From: CBDCFV01 sp965203835
GTDB lineage: Bacteria > Chloroflexota > Dehalococcoidia > Lucifugimonadales > UBA3495
Reading direction: 5' to 3'
Assembly: GCA_965203835.1 (NCBI GenBank)
Contig: OZ241919.1
Location: 3,472,001 to 3,536,000, forward strand
Length of the DNA: 64,000 bases
Shown here: positions 53,462-62,008 of the stretch, one piece after another
Position numbering within the stretch: position 1 is the first letter of the stretch
Layout of the letters: each line of letters opens with the position of its first letter
Made by a program: the position numbers and the translations under genes
The notes under the pieces: generated by a model
Told to the model about the DNA's origin: nothing
What the model saw: only the letters and a program-made list of their open reading frames with translations
The model's database searches: none

Positions 53462-53514
53462 GGTTTCCTCAGCGGTTGACTGTTTGCCCAAGGCTGCGCT
53501 ACCGGAATTGGCGG

Positions 53515-54039
53515 TCAAGCATCCTCCCGATGTGTTTGACTGAACCCAACCTTTGAGTGGCTGCCCATCGCGGGCCGCGCACCCCGCCGTAGTCCCAGCA
53601 GACTTCCCAACCGGTCCCTGTCTTCATTGTCCGTGACTGTAAAGGGCTGTGGCGGCAAGGCTCGTACCTCATCCAGCTTGGCGACGAAGCTCTCAACGTC
53701 ATTTATGGCCGAAAGGATAGCGCCCGCTCGTCTGTTGTTCTCATAAAAGTTCTTGTGCATTGAGTCTGCCGTGTTCATGTGGCCATTGAAATCATCCCGG
53801 TCGAATTCCCTCGCCAGTTGTTCACCGATGTCAATAATGTTCAAGTGAGAGCTATGGCGCCAACCCCGTTGAATCGCGATAGCTTTCAGGGCGTGTGCCG
53901 CCGCGCCCCAGACTTTCTCCGACGCTTGAAGGCGGTGGCCCCGGCGTAATTCGGCCTTGGCATGGTCAATGAAACGGTGGCTCATTGCCACGTGGTCATC
54001 AATATCGTTGGCGCCTGCCGGTGGTAATCCTGTCGTCAT
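53515..54039 (-). CDS. PaREP1/HEPN-like family protein, paralog 4
   Basis: 174 residues. ASEKVWGAAAHALKAIA (residues 39-55) and SMHKNFYENN match the family. IQRGWRHSSH retains an R...H pair. It has an extra C-terminal tail of about 35 basic and polar residues. The ribosome site is AAAGGAAT before ATG 54039. It directly precedes paralog 3, probably one transcript. Confidence 0.72.
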   Translation of the reverse strand: MTTGLPPAGANDIDDHVAMSHRFIDHAKAELRRGHRLQASEKVWGAAAHALKAIAIQRGWRHSSHLNIIDIGEQLAREFDRDDFNGHMNTADSMHKNFYENNRRAGAILSAINDVESFVAKLDEVRALPPQPFTVTDNEDRDRLGSLLGLRRGARPAMGSHSKVGFSQTHREDA

Positions 54040-54134
54040 ATTCCTTTCATCCCTTCATTCACCGGGCTAGCAAACCGTATGGCTGCCAGTTGGATACCGC
54101 TCCAGTTTAACATCCGATTGTTACGCGAAAAACT

Positions 54135-54163
54135 TTGCTTAGAGAAGGAAATCAGGGTATAAT
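54135..54163 (+). promoter_or_regulatory. Promoter giving a leaderless or near-leaderless transcript
   Basis: TTGCTT (54135-54140), 17 bases, TATAAT (54158-54163). The start is expected near 54170, and the first codon ATG is at 54174. Confidence 0.7.
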
Positions 54164-54173
54164 AATAAAGATT

Positions 54174-54878
54174 ATGCCTTTAGTTGCTGTTACCTCTGAC
54201 GGTCTTCGTAACGCCCGCCGCTACATTCAAGTCATAGAATCTTTGGGCCTTGTTGCGCGCTTGATAACCCCTGAAACCGGCGGTTTGTCATCTGTACCGC
54301 AACTTATGGACGATGCAGGCGCCCTCCTGCTGACCGGAGGCCCGGATATTGACCCGTCCTACTACGGCGAGTCGCCGCGTCCGGGCGCGGGGGTTGAAGT
54401 CAACCCCGGACTCGACGATCTGGAATTTCGGGTCCTGGATTACGCGCTGGAACGGGACATGCCCGTGCTGGCCATCTGCAGGGGTATGCAACTGCTGAAC
54501 GTGGCATTCGGCGGCAAGCTGATTCAAGACCTTCCGGACCACAAATCAGAGCGGAAGGACGGGCGTTGGGTCCCCAAGTCCCATCTCATATATCTGGCCC
54601 CCGGGTCCAAGGCCGCGGCCGTGATCGGTTCGGCGGGTTTCTTCAAGGTCAACAGTCTCCATCATCAGGGCCTGAAGGAAGCCCAACGGGCGCCAAGGTT
54701 GATGGCCACCGCTTTTTCGGTGGATGACGGCTTGGTTGAAGGTCTGGAGAGTCCTGAGCATAGCTGGGTGATAGGAGTGCAGTGTCATCCTGAACGCCAG
54801 GACGAAGTGCCACGCTCTTTTGCCAACCTGTTCAAGGGGTTGCAACAACGCAGCGAAGCCTTTTCAGTGCGTCGCTGA
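54174..54878 (+). CDS. Gamma-glutamyl-gamma-aminobutyrate hydrolase-type (class I glutamine amidotransferase)
   Basis: 234 residues, peptidase C26/PuuD family. DDAGALLLTGGPDIDPSYYGE, the nucleophile elbow LAICRGMQLLNVAFGG (Cys), SLHHQGLK and GVQCHPE with the catalytic His form the amidotransferase triad. It would hydrolyse gamma-glutamyl amides. Start ATG 54174 is chosen since the promoter's -10 overlaps any longer version. Confidence 0.92.
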   Translation: MPLVAVTSDGLRNARRYIQVIESLGLVARLITPETGGLSSVPQLMDDAGALLLTGGPDIDPSYYGESPRPGAGVEVNPGLDDLEFRVLDYALERDMPVLAICRGMQLLNVAFGGKLIQDLPDHKSERKDGRWVPKSHLIYLAPGSKAAAVIGSAGFFKVNSLHHQGLKEAQRAPRLMATAFSVDDGLVEGLESPEHSWVIGVQCHPERQDEVPRSFANLFKGLQQRSEAFSVRR

Positions 54879-55001
54879 CAACGTGCCGGAGAATCGCCGG
54901 GGCAAACGATGGCTGGAACAGGCTTGGCCGCCTGCGTAGAAGGCCCATAACTCGAAGAAAACCAACGGGCAAGTGAAGGACGGGTCGAGGAGGAGCGAAT
55001 T

Positions 55002-57545
55002 ATGGTGACTACCACCCCAACACCGCCATCCGAACATATCAGGCCGGTGCACATTGAAGAGGAGATGCGCACATCGTACCTCAACTATGCGATGAGCGTC
55101 ATCGTATCCCGTGCGTTGCCCGATGTGCGTGACGGGCTGAAGCCGGTCCAACGCCGGATTCTGTACGCGATGCACGATATGGGCATACGTCCTGGGTCGG
55201 CCCACCGTAAAAGCGCCCGTATCGCCGGAGAGGTCCTGGGTAAATTCCATCCCCACGGGGAAGGCTCCGTTTACGACACGTTGGTCAGGTTGGCTCAACC
55301 ATTCTCCCTTCGTTACCCGCTGATCGACGGGCAGGGCAACTTCGGCAGTGTTGACGGCGACCCGCCGGCAGCCATGCGCTACACCGAGGCCCGGCTGGCC
55401 CCGATAGCGGACGAGATGCTGGCGGACATCGACTACAACACCGTAGACTTCAACCCCAACTTCGACGACTCCATTCAAGAGCCCAGGGTGCTGCCCGGCC
55501 GGCTTCCCAACATGCTGGTCAACGGCGCAACGGGAATTGCCGTCGGCATGGCTACTAATATTCCACCCCATAACCTGACCGAAGTCTGCGACGCCATCGG
55601 TTATCTTATAGACCACCCCGACTGCGTCACCGGGGACCTGATGCAATTCGTGCGCGGCCCCGATTTCCCTACCGCCGGCAACATCCGGGGCACCGCGGGA
55701 ATCGTGGACACCTACACCACTGGGCGTGGCCGCGTAGTCATGGAAGCGGCCACTTCCATCGAAGAAATGCGGAATGGTCGGGAACAGATTATCGTCACCG
55801 AGCTGCCCTACCAAGTAAACAAGGCCACGTTGGTGGAGAAAATCGCTCAACTGGTGCGGGACAAACGGGTAGACGGGATATCCGATATCCGGGACGAGTC
55901 CGACCGCCACGGAATGCGCATTGTCATCGAACTGCGCCGGGATGCCCAGTCGAACATCGTTCTCAACAACCTGTTCCGCCACACCGCCCTGCGCAGCTCG
56001 TTCAATAGCATCATGCTGGCGTTGGTCGACGGCCAACCCCAAGTGCTGCCGTTGAAGCGGGCCCTTTCCCTCTTCATTCAACACCGGGAAGAGGTGATAC
56101 GCCGCCGGTCCGAGTTCCTGCTCAAGCGGGCGCAGGACCGCGACCACATAGTCCAAGGATTGTTGCTGGCCTTGGACCGCATCGACGAAGTCATCAACAT
56201 CATCCGGGCCTCCGCCGACGTAGAGACCGCCCGCAACGAATTGATGGGGCAGATGCAGCTCAGCCAGGTGCAAGCCCAAGCCATTCTGGACATGCAGTTG
56301 AGGCGCTTGGCTGCGTTGGAGCGGGAACGGCTGGAAAAAGAGCACGAGGACCTGTTGAAGACCATCGCCGACTTGGAGGCGTTGCTCGCCAGCGAAGAGA
56401 AGATACGGGCGGTGGTAAAAGAAGAGACCGAGAAGCTGAAGAAGGACTTCGGCGACGCCCGGCGTACCGTCATCCACGACGAAGAGGTGGCGGACCAGAC
56501 AGCGGAGCAGTTCATTGCTCACCAGGACGTGGTCGTTACTCTGAGCCAGAAGGGGTACATCAAACGGACTCCGTGCCAGACCTACCGCACCCAGCACCGG
56601 GGGGGCAAAGGTGTGCGTGGAATGACCACACGGGACGATGACGCCCTGCTGGACCTCGTGGTGGTGGACACCCACGACACCATCTTCTTCTTCAGCAACC
56701 GAGGGCGGGTGTACCCCCTCCGGGCCTTCCAGATTGGCGGCGAATCTTCCCGTACCACCCGCGGCATCCCGCTGGTCAACCTGCTGCCCCTGTCCCGGGG
56801 GGAGCAGATTCAAACGATGTTGTCCATTGAAAACCCCAAGGACGACTATCTCCTGGTGCTGGCCACCCGCAAGGGCCAGATCAAGGCCCTCAAGACCGGA
56901 GAACTTTCCAACATCCGCAGCGCCGGCCTTATCGTAATGAACCTCGACCAAGGGGACGAGCTTGTCGGGGTGAGCCAGGTCGGCGACGCGCCCGACATAA
57001 TGATGGTGTCTGAGAACGGTCAGGCCATCAAGTTCCCGGTGGACAATCTGGTCCCCAGGTCAAGGTCGGCAGGTGGTGTCCGGGGAATGCGATTACTGGA
57101 TGGCGACCAAATCGTATCTATGGCGCCGACGCCCCCCAACAGTCATCTGCTCATCGTAAGCAAGCGAGGGTACGGCAAGTCCACGGTGGTTTCCCGTTAC
57201 CCCCACCACTCCAGGGGAGGACAGGGTGTCCGGACATTCAGGGTGACGGAAAAAACAGGGCCGGTCGCTGCTGCCCGCGTAGTAACCGATACTCCCGGAC
57301 AGGAAATCCTGATCATCTCCGCCAAGGCCCAGGTGGTACGGATAACTTTGCAGGACGTCAGGGTAACAGGACGCGACGCCCAGGGTGTAATTGTGTGGCG
57401 AGACCGTGAGGCCGACGATCATGTGGTGTCAATCGCCTGTTTCCAGGAAGGCTTGCACACAAGAGCCGAGGCATCGTCAAACGGACGGCATTCCAGCAAC
57501 GGTTCATCTAACGGCGCCCAACTTCCATTGTCGGAAGGCAAGTAA
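55002..57545 (+). CDS. gyrA: DNA gyrase subunit A
   Basis: 847 residues. Catalytic Tyr127 is in AAMRYTEARL, with IRPVHIEEEMRTSYLNYAMSVI, QRRILYAMHDMG and HPHGEGSVYDT at the start. The GyrA box reads QHRGGKG instead of QRRGGKG. In the quinolone region, E. coli Ser83 corresponds to Gly88 here. Six C-terminal beta-propeller blades follow, then a Ser/Asn-rich tail. ATG 55002 follows GAGGAGGAG. gyrB is not adjacent. Confidence 0.97.
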   Translation: MVTTTPTPPSEHIRPVHIEEEMRTSYLNYAMSVIVSRALPDVRDGLKPVQRRILYAMHDMGIRPGSAHRKSARIAGEVLGKFHPHGEGSVYDTLVRLAQPFSLRYPLIDGQGNFGSVDGDPPAAMRYTEARLAPIADEMLADIDYNTVDFNPNFDDSIQEPRVLPGRLPNMLVNGATGIAVGMATNIPPHNLTEVCDAIGYLIDHPDCVTGDLMQFVRGPDFPTAGNIRGTAGIVDTYTTGRGRVVMEAATSIEEMRNGREQIIVTELPYQVNKATLVEKIAQLVRDKRVDGISDIRDESDRHGMRIVIELRRDAQSNIVLNNLFRHTALRSSFNSIMLALVDGQPQVLPLKRALSLFIQHREEVIRRRSEFLLKRAQDRDHIVQGLLLALDRIDEVINIIRASADVETARNELMGQMQLSQVQAQAILDMQLRRLAALERERLEKEHEDLLKTIADLEALLASEEKIRAVVKEETEKLKKDFGDARRTVIHDEEVADQTAEQFIAHQDVVVTLSQKGYIKRTPCQTYRTQHRGGKGVRGMTTRDDDALLDLVVVDTHDTIFFFSNRGRVYPLRAFQIGGESSRTTRGIPLVNLLPLSRGEQIQTMLSIENPKDDYLLVLATRKGQIKALKTGELSNIRSAGLIVMNLDQGDELVGVSQVGDAPDIMMVSENGQAIKFPVDNLVPRSRSAGGVRGMRLLDGDQIVSMAPTPPNSHLLIVSKRGYGKSTVVSRYPHHSRGGQGVRTFRVTEKTGPVAAARVVTDTPGQEILIISAKAQVVRITLQDVRVTGRDAQGVIVWRDREADDHVVSIACFQEGLHTRAEASSNGRHSSNGSSNGAQLPLSEGK

Positions 57546-57726
57546 ATCGGTGTCGTGCGCCGCGGCGTGGCAAGCAGGCCTTCCACGGACCGTCCGCTGG
57601 TTCTCGAGGGTAATTCGCTCTATTGATTTAACCCTTGATTGCTTCTAGAATGTGCAGCGAATATTATCCAAGGTACATTATCATGGTTGCGCGGTACGCT
57701 GGGAAAAGCAACTTAGCGAGGAGTGT

Positions 57727-58416
57727 ATGAAACTGGTCTTCGTTCACGGCGCTGGTGGTTCGAGCTTGTCCTTCTACTATCAATTGAGGCACTTCCGTAA
57801 CTCTAAGGCAATCGACCTTCCCGGACATCCCTTTGGAAAGCCCTGTACCTCGATCGAAGGATATGTGGAGTGGGTACGGGGGTTCAACACCGCGCGCCGG
57901 TACAAGGACATCGTACTCTGCGGCCACTCCATGGGCGGAGCCATCACCCAGCTTTACGCCTTGCGCTACCCGGACGAATTGAAGGGCATCATACTTATAG
58001 GCACCGGCGCCAGGCTGCGCGTCCATCCCGATTACATGGACCTTTGCGCCAATCCGGGTGAGGACAACGCCGATTGGATAGAAGCCCAGAAAGGGTACTA
58101 CAAGGGCGTAGGCCAAGACATTTACGACGTGCTTCTGAAAAGGGCCGGTGAGGTGGGGCCTGAAGTGGAACTGAACGACTTCAAGGCATGTGACCAGTTC
58201 GACATCATGCAGGAAGTCAACGGCATTTCATTGCCTACCCAGATACTCTGCGGCAGCGAAGACGTGATGACCCCGGTGAAGTACTCGGACTATTTGACCG
58301 ATAAGATCAAGGGGGCGAGGAAAGAGATCATACCGGGCGGCAGTCACTACGTGCAGTTGGAAAAATACCGCCAAGTCAACGAACAGATAGAGCGATTTCT
58401 GTCTGTCTTGAAGTAA
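57727..58416 (+). CDS. Alpha/beta hydrolase
   Basis: 229 residues. VFVHGAGGSSLSFYYQL oxyanion motif, nucleophile GHSMGGA (Ser), acid in CGSEDVMTP and His in GGSHYVQLE. This is an ordinary serine hydrolase/esterase of the 3-oxoadipate enol-lactonase type. GAGGAG lies before ATG 57727. It is 181 bases after gyrA. Confidence 0.9.
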   Translation: MKLVFVHGAGGSSLSFYYQLRHFRNSKAIDLPGHPFGKPCTSIEGYVEWVRGFNTARRYKDIVLCGHSMGGAITQLYALRYPDELKGIILIGTGARLRVHPDYMDLCANPGEDNADWIEAQKGYYKGVGQDIYDVLLKRAGEVGPEVELNDFKACDQFDIMQEVNGISLPTQILCGSEDVMTPVKYSDYLTDKIKGARKEIIPGGSHYVQLEKYRQVNEQIERFLSVLK

Positions 58417-58443
58417 GCGCCTGCGGCTTGATGTGTTCGGGTA

Positions 58444-58929
58444 TCAGCCTGTGGAGGGGTTGTACCACCGGCTCCGGTAGAACATGAGCGGGTCGCCCGG
58501 ATCGTTCTGCTTGATCTCCTTCACTTCTCCCAAGTAGATCGTGTGGTCCCCATACACATGGGCCCCGATCACTTGGCAACCGAAGAAGACCATGCTCTCG
58601 TCCAGAGTAGCGGGCCCAACTTCGCCGGCGCCGTAGCTGTAGTCAACGTCGCCTTTCCTGTCTTCCGGGCGTTTTGCAAAGTAGGCGCCCAGATCCTGCT
58701 GTTCCTGTCGCAGGATGTTCACCCCGAACCGGCGGTCCTTGTCCAGGAATTTGTAGGTGTTCGTCCCGTGGGCGACGCACACCAATACCACCGGTGGCTC
58801 CAAGCAGACTGACGTGAAGGAGTTGGCCGTCATGGCGTGGGGCCGGCCTTCATCATCAATTGTGGTGATCACCGTGACTCCGGTGGCGAAATGGGACATG
58901 GCAAACCTGAAGTCGTCTTTGGAAACCAA
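58444..58929 (-). CDS. Flavin reductase family protein
   Basis: 161 residues. FATGVTVITTIDDEGRPHAMTANSFTSVCLEPP and FGVNILRQEQQDL are typical of the HpaC/flavin reductase family, which reduces FMN or FAD with NAD(P)H for a partner monooxygenase. It could serve the HpaB-like oxygenase at 9906. Start TTG 58929 is weakly supported; an internal ATG before SHFATGV is possible. Confidence 0.88.
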   Translation of the reverse strand: MVSKDDFRFAMSHFATGVTVITTIDDEGRPHAMTANSFTSVCLEPPVVLVCVAHGTNTYKFLDKDRRFGVNILRQEQQDLGAYFAKRPEDRKGDVDYSYGAGEVGPATLDESMVFFGCQVIGAHVYGDHTIYLGEVKEIKQNDPGDPLMFYRSRWYNPSTG

Positions 58930-59053
58930 CTCTCTACTCTTCCCTGGAAGTTTTCCCTATTATAAGCATTCTGTTAAAGCCGCGCCAATGGCAGGGCCGT
59001 AGACTACCCATCGGCCGTGTTGCGATTTAGGCGGTTTAATTCCTGAACCCAAT

Positions 59054-59084
59054 CGTCATTCCCGCGAAGGCAAGAATCCACGGG
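59054..59084. repeat. Dispersed palindromic repeat, copy 9 (covers a stop codon)
   Basis: CGTCATTCCCGCG, AAG, then a degenerate arm GCAAGAATCCACGGG. The TGA stop of the cobalamin-binding-protein gene lies within it, so the repeat encodes that protein's last residues. Confidence 0.8.
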
Positions 59085-60129
59085 TACATCGCGCCCCCGG
59101 CGTTGGAAAAGGCTTGAAGCACCGGGATATGTCGCCGGGCGGGAAACCTTCGCCCGTCGTTGGATCGAATTTGAGGACTGTGCCCGCGGGTATGTGCCCT
59201 TCGAAACGGTCGGGATTGATCAACTGGGCCAGTATCTCCAGCCCATCTATTACCCTCGGCCCCGGGTTGCTGAAGTACACGTGGTCCATCAAGTACACTT
59301 CGCCAGCCTGGACGGCCGGGACTTCCCACCACCCGTCAAGCCCCGCAAGCCAGGGCACCTCACGCAGGCCCCGGTTCAAGTCCGAAGAGCACAGGTCTAT
59401 GAACAATTTTTCCGGGGCATAGTCCCTGATGGTCTCCCAATCGGGACGGCACGCCGGCGAGCCGGGCGGGAACGGCCCCTGGCTTCCTCCGGCCATTTCC
59501 AGCAGATCAGGTATCCAATGCCCTCCAATTGCGATGGGGTTGATACCCTCAAGTGAGAAGACCTTTGGCCTGTCTTTCAACCCACCCGTAACGCGCCGGA
59601 CCTCTCCCATGCGGCCTCGCAATTCTGCCGTCAACTCCTCTGCCCTTTCTTGTGCTTTGCAGACCCTGCCTATCTCCATGATGGTGTCAAGTATCTCGTC
59701 CAGCGTCCTCGGGCGCAGCACTACGACTTGAGGCTGGGCGGGCAGGAGATGCACCGCTTCATTGACTGTGGATGCGTCTATTTCGCAAAAGTAACACAGG
59801 TCCTGCGTCAGCACCACGTCGGGAGACTCGCTCCAGATCCATTCCAGGTCCAGCTCATAGGGGCTTTCTCCCGCGTCGAGGATCCGGCGCATCTGCTCCT
59901 CTACCTCTTCGCTGGAAGACGACGCCACGTCGATCCGGCTGCGGGAGACCACCGGCTTTTCCCGCGCCGCCGGAGGGTAATCGCACAGATCGCTGACCCC
60001 GATCAGTTGATCGCCAAGGTCGAGCGCGTAGAGGATTTCGGTGCCGCTGGGCAAGAGTGAGCAGATTTTCAAAACGGGCGTAACTCCGCGTAATTTGGCG
60101 ACCGTTACCGCTGGTCTCCGTATTATCAT
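59056..60129 (-). CDS. Cobalamin-binding periplasmic-type protein (BtuF-like)
   Basis: 357 residues. ICSLLPSGTEILYALDLGDQLIGVSDLCDYP is a BtuF/HmuT-type signature; LTQDLCYFCEID, LEGINPIAIGGHWIPDLLEMAGG and VYFSNPGPRVI follow. No signal peptide or lipobox is visible and no permease or ATPase is adjacent, so it may act inside the cell. The C-terminal 15 residues or so are encoded by the repeat copy and probably not native. ATG 60129 has no ribosome site. Confidence 0.85.
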   Translation of the reverse strand: MIIRRPAVTVAKLRGVTPVLKICSLLPSGTEILYALDLGDQLIGVSDLCDYPPAAREKPVVSRSRIDVASSSSEEVEEQMRRILDAGESPYELDLEWIWSESPDVVLTQDLCYFCEIDASTVNEAVHLLPAQPQVVVLRPRTLDEILDTIMEIGRVCKAQERAEELTAELRGRMGEVRRVTGGLKDRPKVFSLEGINPIAIGGHWIPDLLEMAGGSQGPFPPGSPACRPDWETIRDYAPEKLFIDLCSSDLNRGLREVPWLAGLDGWWEVPAVQAGEVYLMDHVYFSNPGPRVIDGLEILAQLINPDRFEGHIPAGTVLKFDPTTGEGFPPGDISRCFKPFPTPGARCTRGFLPSRE

Positions 60130-60175
60130 AAAAGGGCCAGCCCAACAGATTGTGTTGTATCATAGCTGACTAAAT

Positions 60176-61450
60176 ATGTCATTAGCAGCGGAGCGCAACT
60201 GGACCAGCCTGACGCTGTTGAGGCTTAACGCCTTCGGCGTTGGAATGAGCGGGTTCTACTTGGCCATTGACACGGTGGTCTTGCCCGTGCTGGTCTTGGT
60301 GCTTGCTCCTGAAGCCCTGAAGAACACCTTTCTGGCGGCTTTGGGCCTTTCCGGGTTGATGGTGGGCGGGTGTGTCCAGGTCTTTGTAGGACGGCTGAGC
60401 GACCGCACCAGGACTTTTCTTGGCCGCCGCGTCCCGTACCTGATTGCGGGGTGCAGCTTGGTCAGCGTCGGGATGGTCGGTATTGGATTGGCGCCCATTT
60501 ACTGGGTCCTCTTCGCTGTCTGGCTTTTCGTTCAAGCCGCCGTTAACGTTGCCTACGGGCCCTACCAAGCGCTCATCCAGGACTTGGTGCCGCCCTCGCG
60601 CACCGGTGTCGCGTCGGCTTTCAAAATCCTTGCCGATGCCATCGGCGGCTTGGCCTTCATCAAGATTGCCTCCCTGTTCATGGGATGGTACGACTTCGGC
60701 AACGCGATAGAGTGGCTGTGGATTACGCTGGCGGTGCTGGGGATAAACCTCATCGTGGCCACCGGCATCACCTCCTGGACCGTCTTGACCTTCCAGTCCC
60801 GTCCTCAGCGGCGGCGGCAGGCCTCCCCAGGGGCCGGGTTGCATCCCCAGCTCAAGCTGTTCGTCACGTCCAGGCTGTTGATGGTCACCGCCATCGCCAT
60901 CTTTCAGACCTACGGACTGTTCTTCCTTCGTGATAAGGTTGGATTGGAGTCCCCTGTCCACGACTTTGGCGACATGATACTGGTCGTGGGCGGAGCGGTA
61001 GCCGTCGGCGCATACTTGGTAGGGTTGCTATCCGACCGTATCGGGTACAAGCCGGCCATTATTGCCGGGGCTGCCGGTGCGGCAACCGGCACGCTGTTGA
61101 TGCTGTATGCCGACACCACTACCGAAGTGCTGGCAATCGCCACCGTCATCGGCTTTTCCGTGGGCGCTTTGCTTAGCTCCAATTGGGCTTTGGCCAACGA
61201 GATGGGCACATCGGGGAAAGAGGCCCTCCACATGGGGTTGGTCAACTTGTCGACCATCGGCGGCACTGCCTTGGCCAAGCTCTTGGGACCCGGGGTAGAC
61301 CTTCTCAACCGTGCCCAGGACGCATCTGGCTACTCCGCGCTGTTGATGGCCTGTACCGGCCTGTTCGTGTTGGGAGGGCTGCTTTTGCTGCCCCTTAAAT
61401 CCGACGCCGAGGGCTCGCCTCCTTCCGGCGAATCCCCGGGAATGCCCTAG
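60176..61450 (+). CDS. MFS transporter (sugar-cation or GPH-like)
   Basis: 424 residues, 12 helices. RLSDRTRTFLGRRVPYL between helices 2 and 3 is the motif of the GPH/SLC45 and PucC-like carriers, and LLSDRIGYKPA is its second-half copy. NVAYGPYQALIQDLVPPSRTG is also typical. Substrate unknown. ATG 60176 is 47 bases from the divergent BtuF-like gene. Confidence 0.87.
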   Translation: MSLAAERNWTSLTLLRLNAFGVGMSGFYLAIDTVVLPVLVLVLAPEALKNTFLAALGLSGLMVGGCVQVFVGRLSDRTRTFLGRRVPYLIAGCSLVSVGMVGIGLAPIYWVLFAVWLFVQAAVNVAYGPYQALIQDLVPPSRTGVASAFKILADAIGGLAFIKIASLFMGWYDFGNAIEWLWITLAVLGINLIVATGITSWTVLTFQSRPQRRRQASPGAGLHPQLKLFVTSRLLMVTAIAIFQTYGLFFLRDKVGLESPVHDFGDMILVVGGAVAVGAYLVGLLSDRIGYKPAIIAGAAGAATGTLLMLYADTTTEVLAIATVIGFSVGALLSSNWALANEMGTSGKEALHMGLVNLSTIGGTALAKLLGPGVDLLNRAQDASGYSALLMACTGLFVLGGLLLLPLKSDAEGSPPSGESPGMP

Positions 61451-61537
61451 CCCCGCGGGAGAGAGTGAGGACCGTCTCTCTCATTTCAACGTTTCCCACT
61501 GAGAATGGCCTTTCCAACGGCCCCGGCGGAAAGCTCG

Positions 61538-61565
61538 TTGACATTTATTTGCTACATACTATAGT
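61538..61565 (+). promoter_or_regulatory. Promoter of the small coiled-coil protein gene
   Basis: TTGACA (61538-61543), 16 bases, TATAGT (61560-61565). Start near 61572, 33 bases before ATG 61605. Confidence 0.7.
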
Positions 61566-61604
61566 CTGTGATTGTGCATGGCGCCTTCTTGGAGATATGT
61601 GGGA

Positions 61605-61892
61605 ATGGAAGTTTCAAATCGTCTTGCGCCATACTTCGCATCCGCGATAATTCTGGTTATAGCCATGATCAGCGGAATATTCTGGCTTGGGCAACTCGAT
61701 AGCAAGGTTGAGTCGTTGCGGGACGAGGTACGGGAAAATAGACGGGAAATATCGAACACCCGTCAAGAAATATCGAACACGCGGCAGGAAATCCTGGATA
61801 AGATTGACGAGTCGAATCAACGAATGTTGGACGCTTTGGCCGGTCATACCCACAATGCCGAGGGTAAAGCGGTCTTTGTTCGCCCGCCTTAG
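61605..61892 (+). CDS. Small membrane-anchored coiled-coil protein
   Basis: 95 residues. One transmembrane helix (about 9-29), then a heptad coiled coil (residues 30-75) containing a short tandem repeat, EISNTRQ twice, encoded by two near-identical 21-base units at about 61747-61788. No known family. It has its own promoter and terminator, so it is a monocistronic unit. Confidence 0.6.
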   Translation: MEVSNRLAPYFASAIILVIAMISGIFWLGQLDSKVESLRDEVRENRREISNTRQEISNTRQEILDKIDESNQRMLDALAGHTHNAEGKAVFVRPP

Positions 61893-61922
61893 CAGTCCAA
61901 ACGTGCATACGGCCAATACAAT

Positions 61923-61957
61923 CGCTCCGGCTTTCGGTCCCAGCCGGAGCGTTTTCA
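61923..61957 (+). terminator. Rho-independent terminator after the coiled-coil gene
   Basis: Ten-base perfect stem CGCTCCGGCT / AGCCGGAGCG, nine-base loop, then TTTT. Confidence 0.88.
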
Positions 61958-62008
61958 TTCCACGTTTTCATTCCAATGGAGTGTGTCAACTCCTGGCAAG
62001 AGAATGGA

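Noticed and set aside
54864..56951. 695-residue open frame on the minus strand opposite gyrA
   Set aside because: It is antisense to the gyrA coding sequence, has no family features and no ribosome site; in GC-rich DNA such antisense frames are expected.
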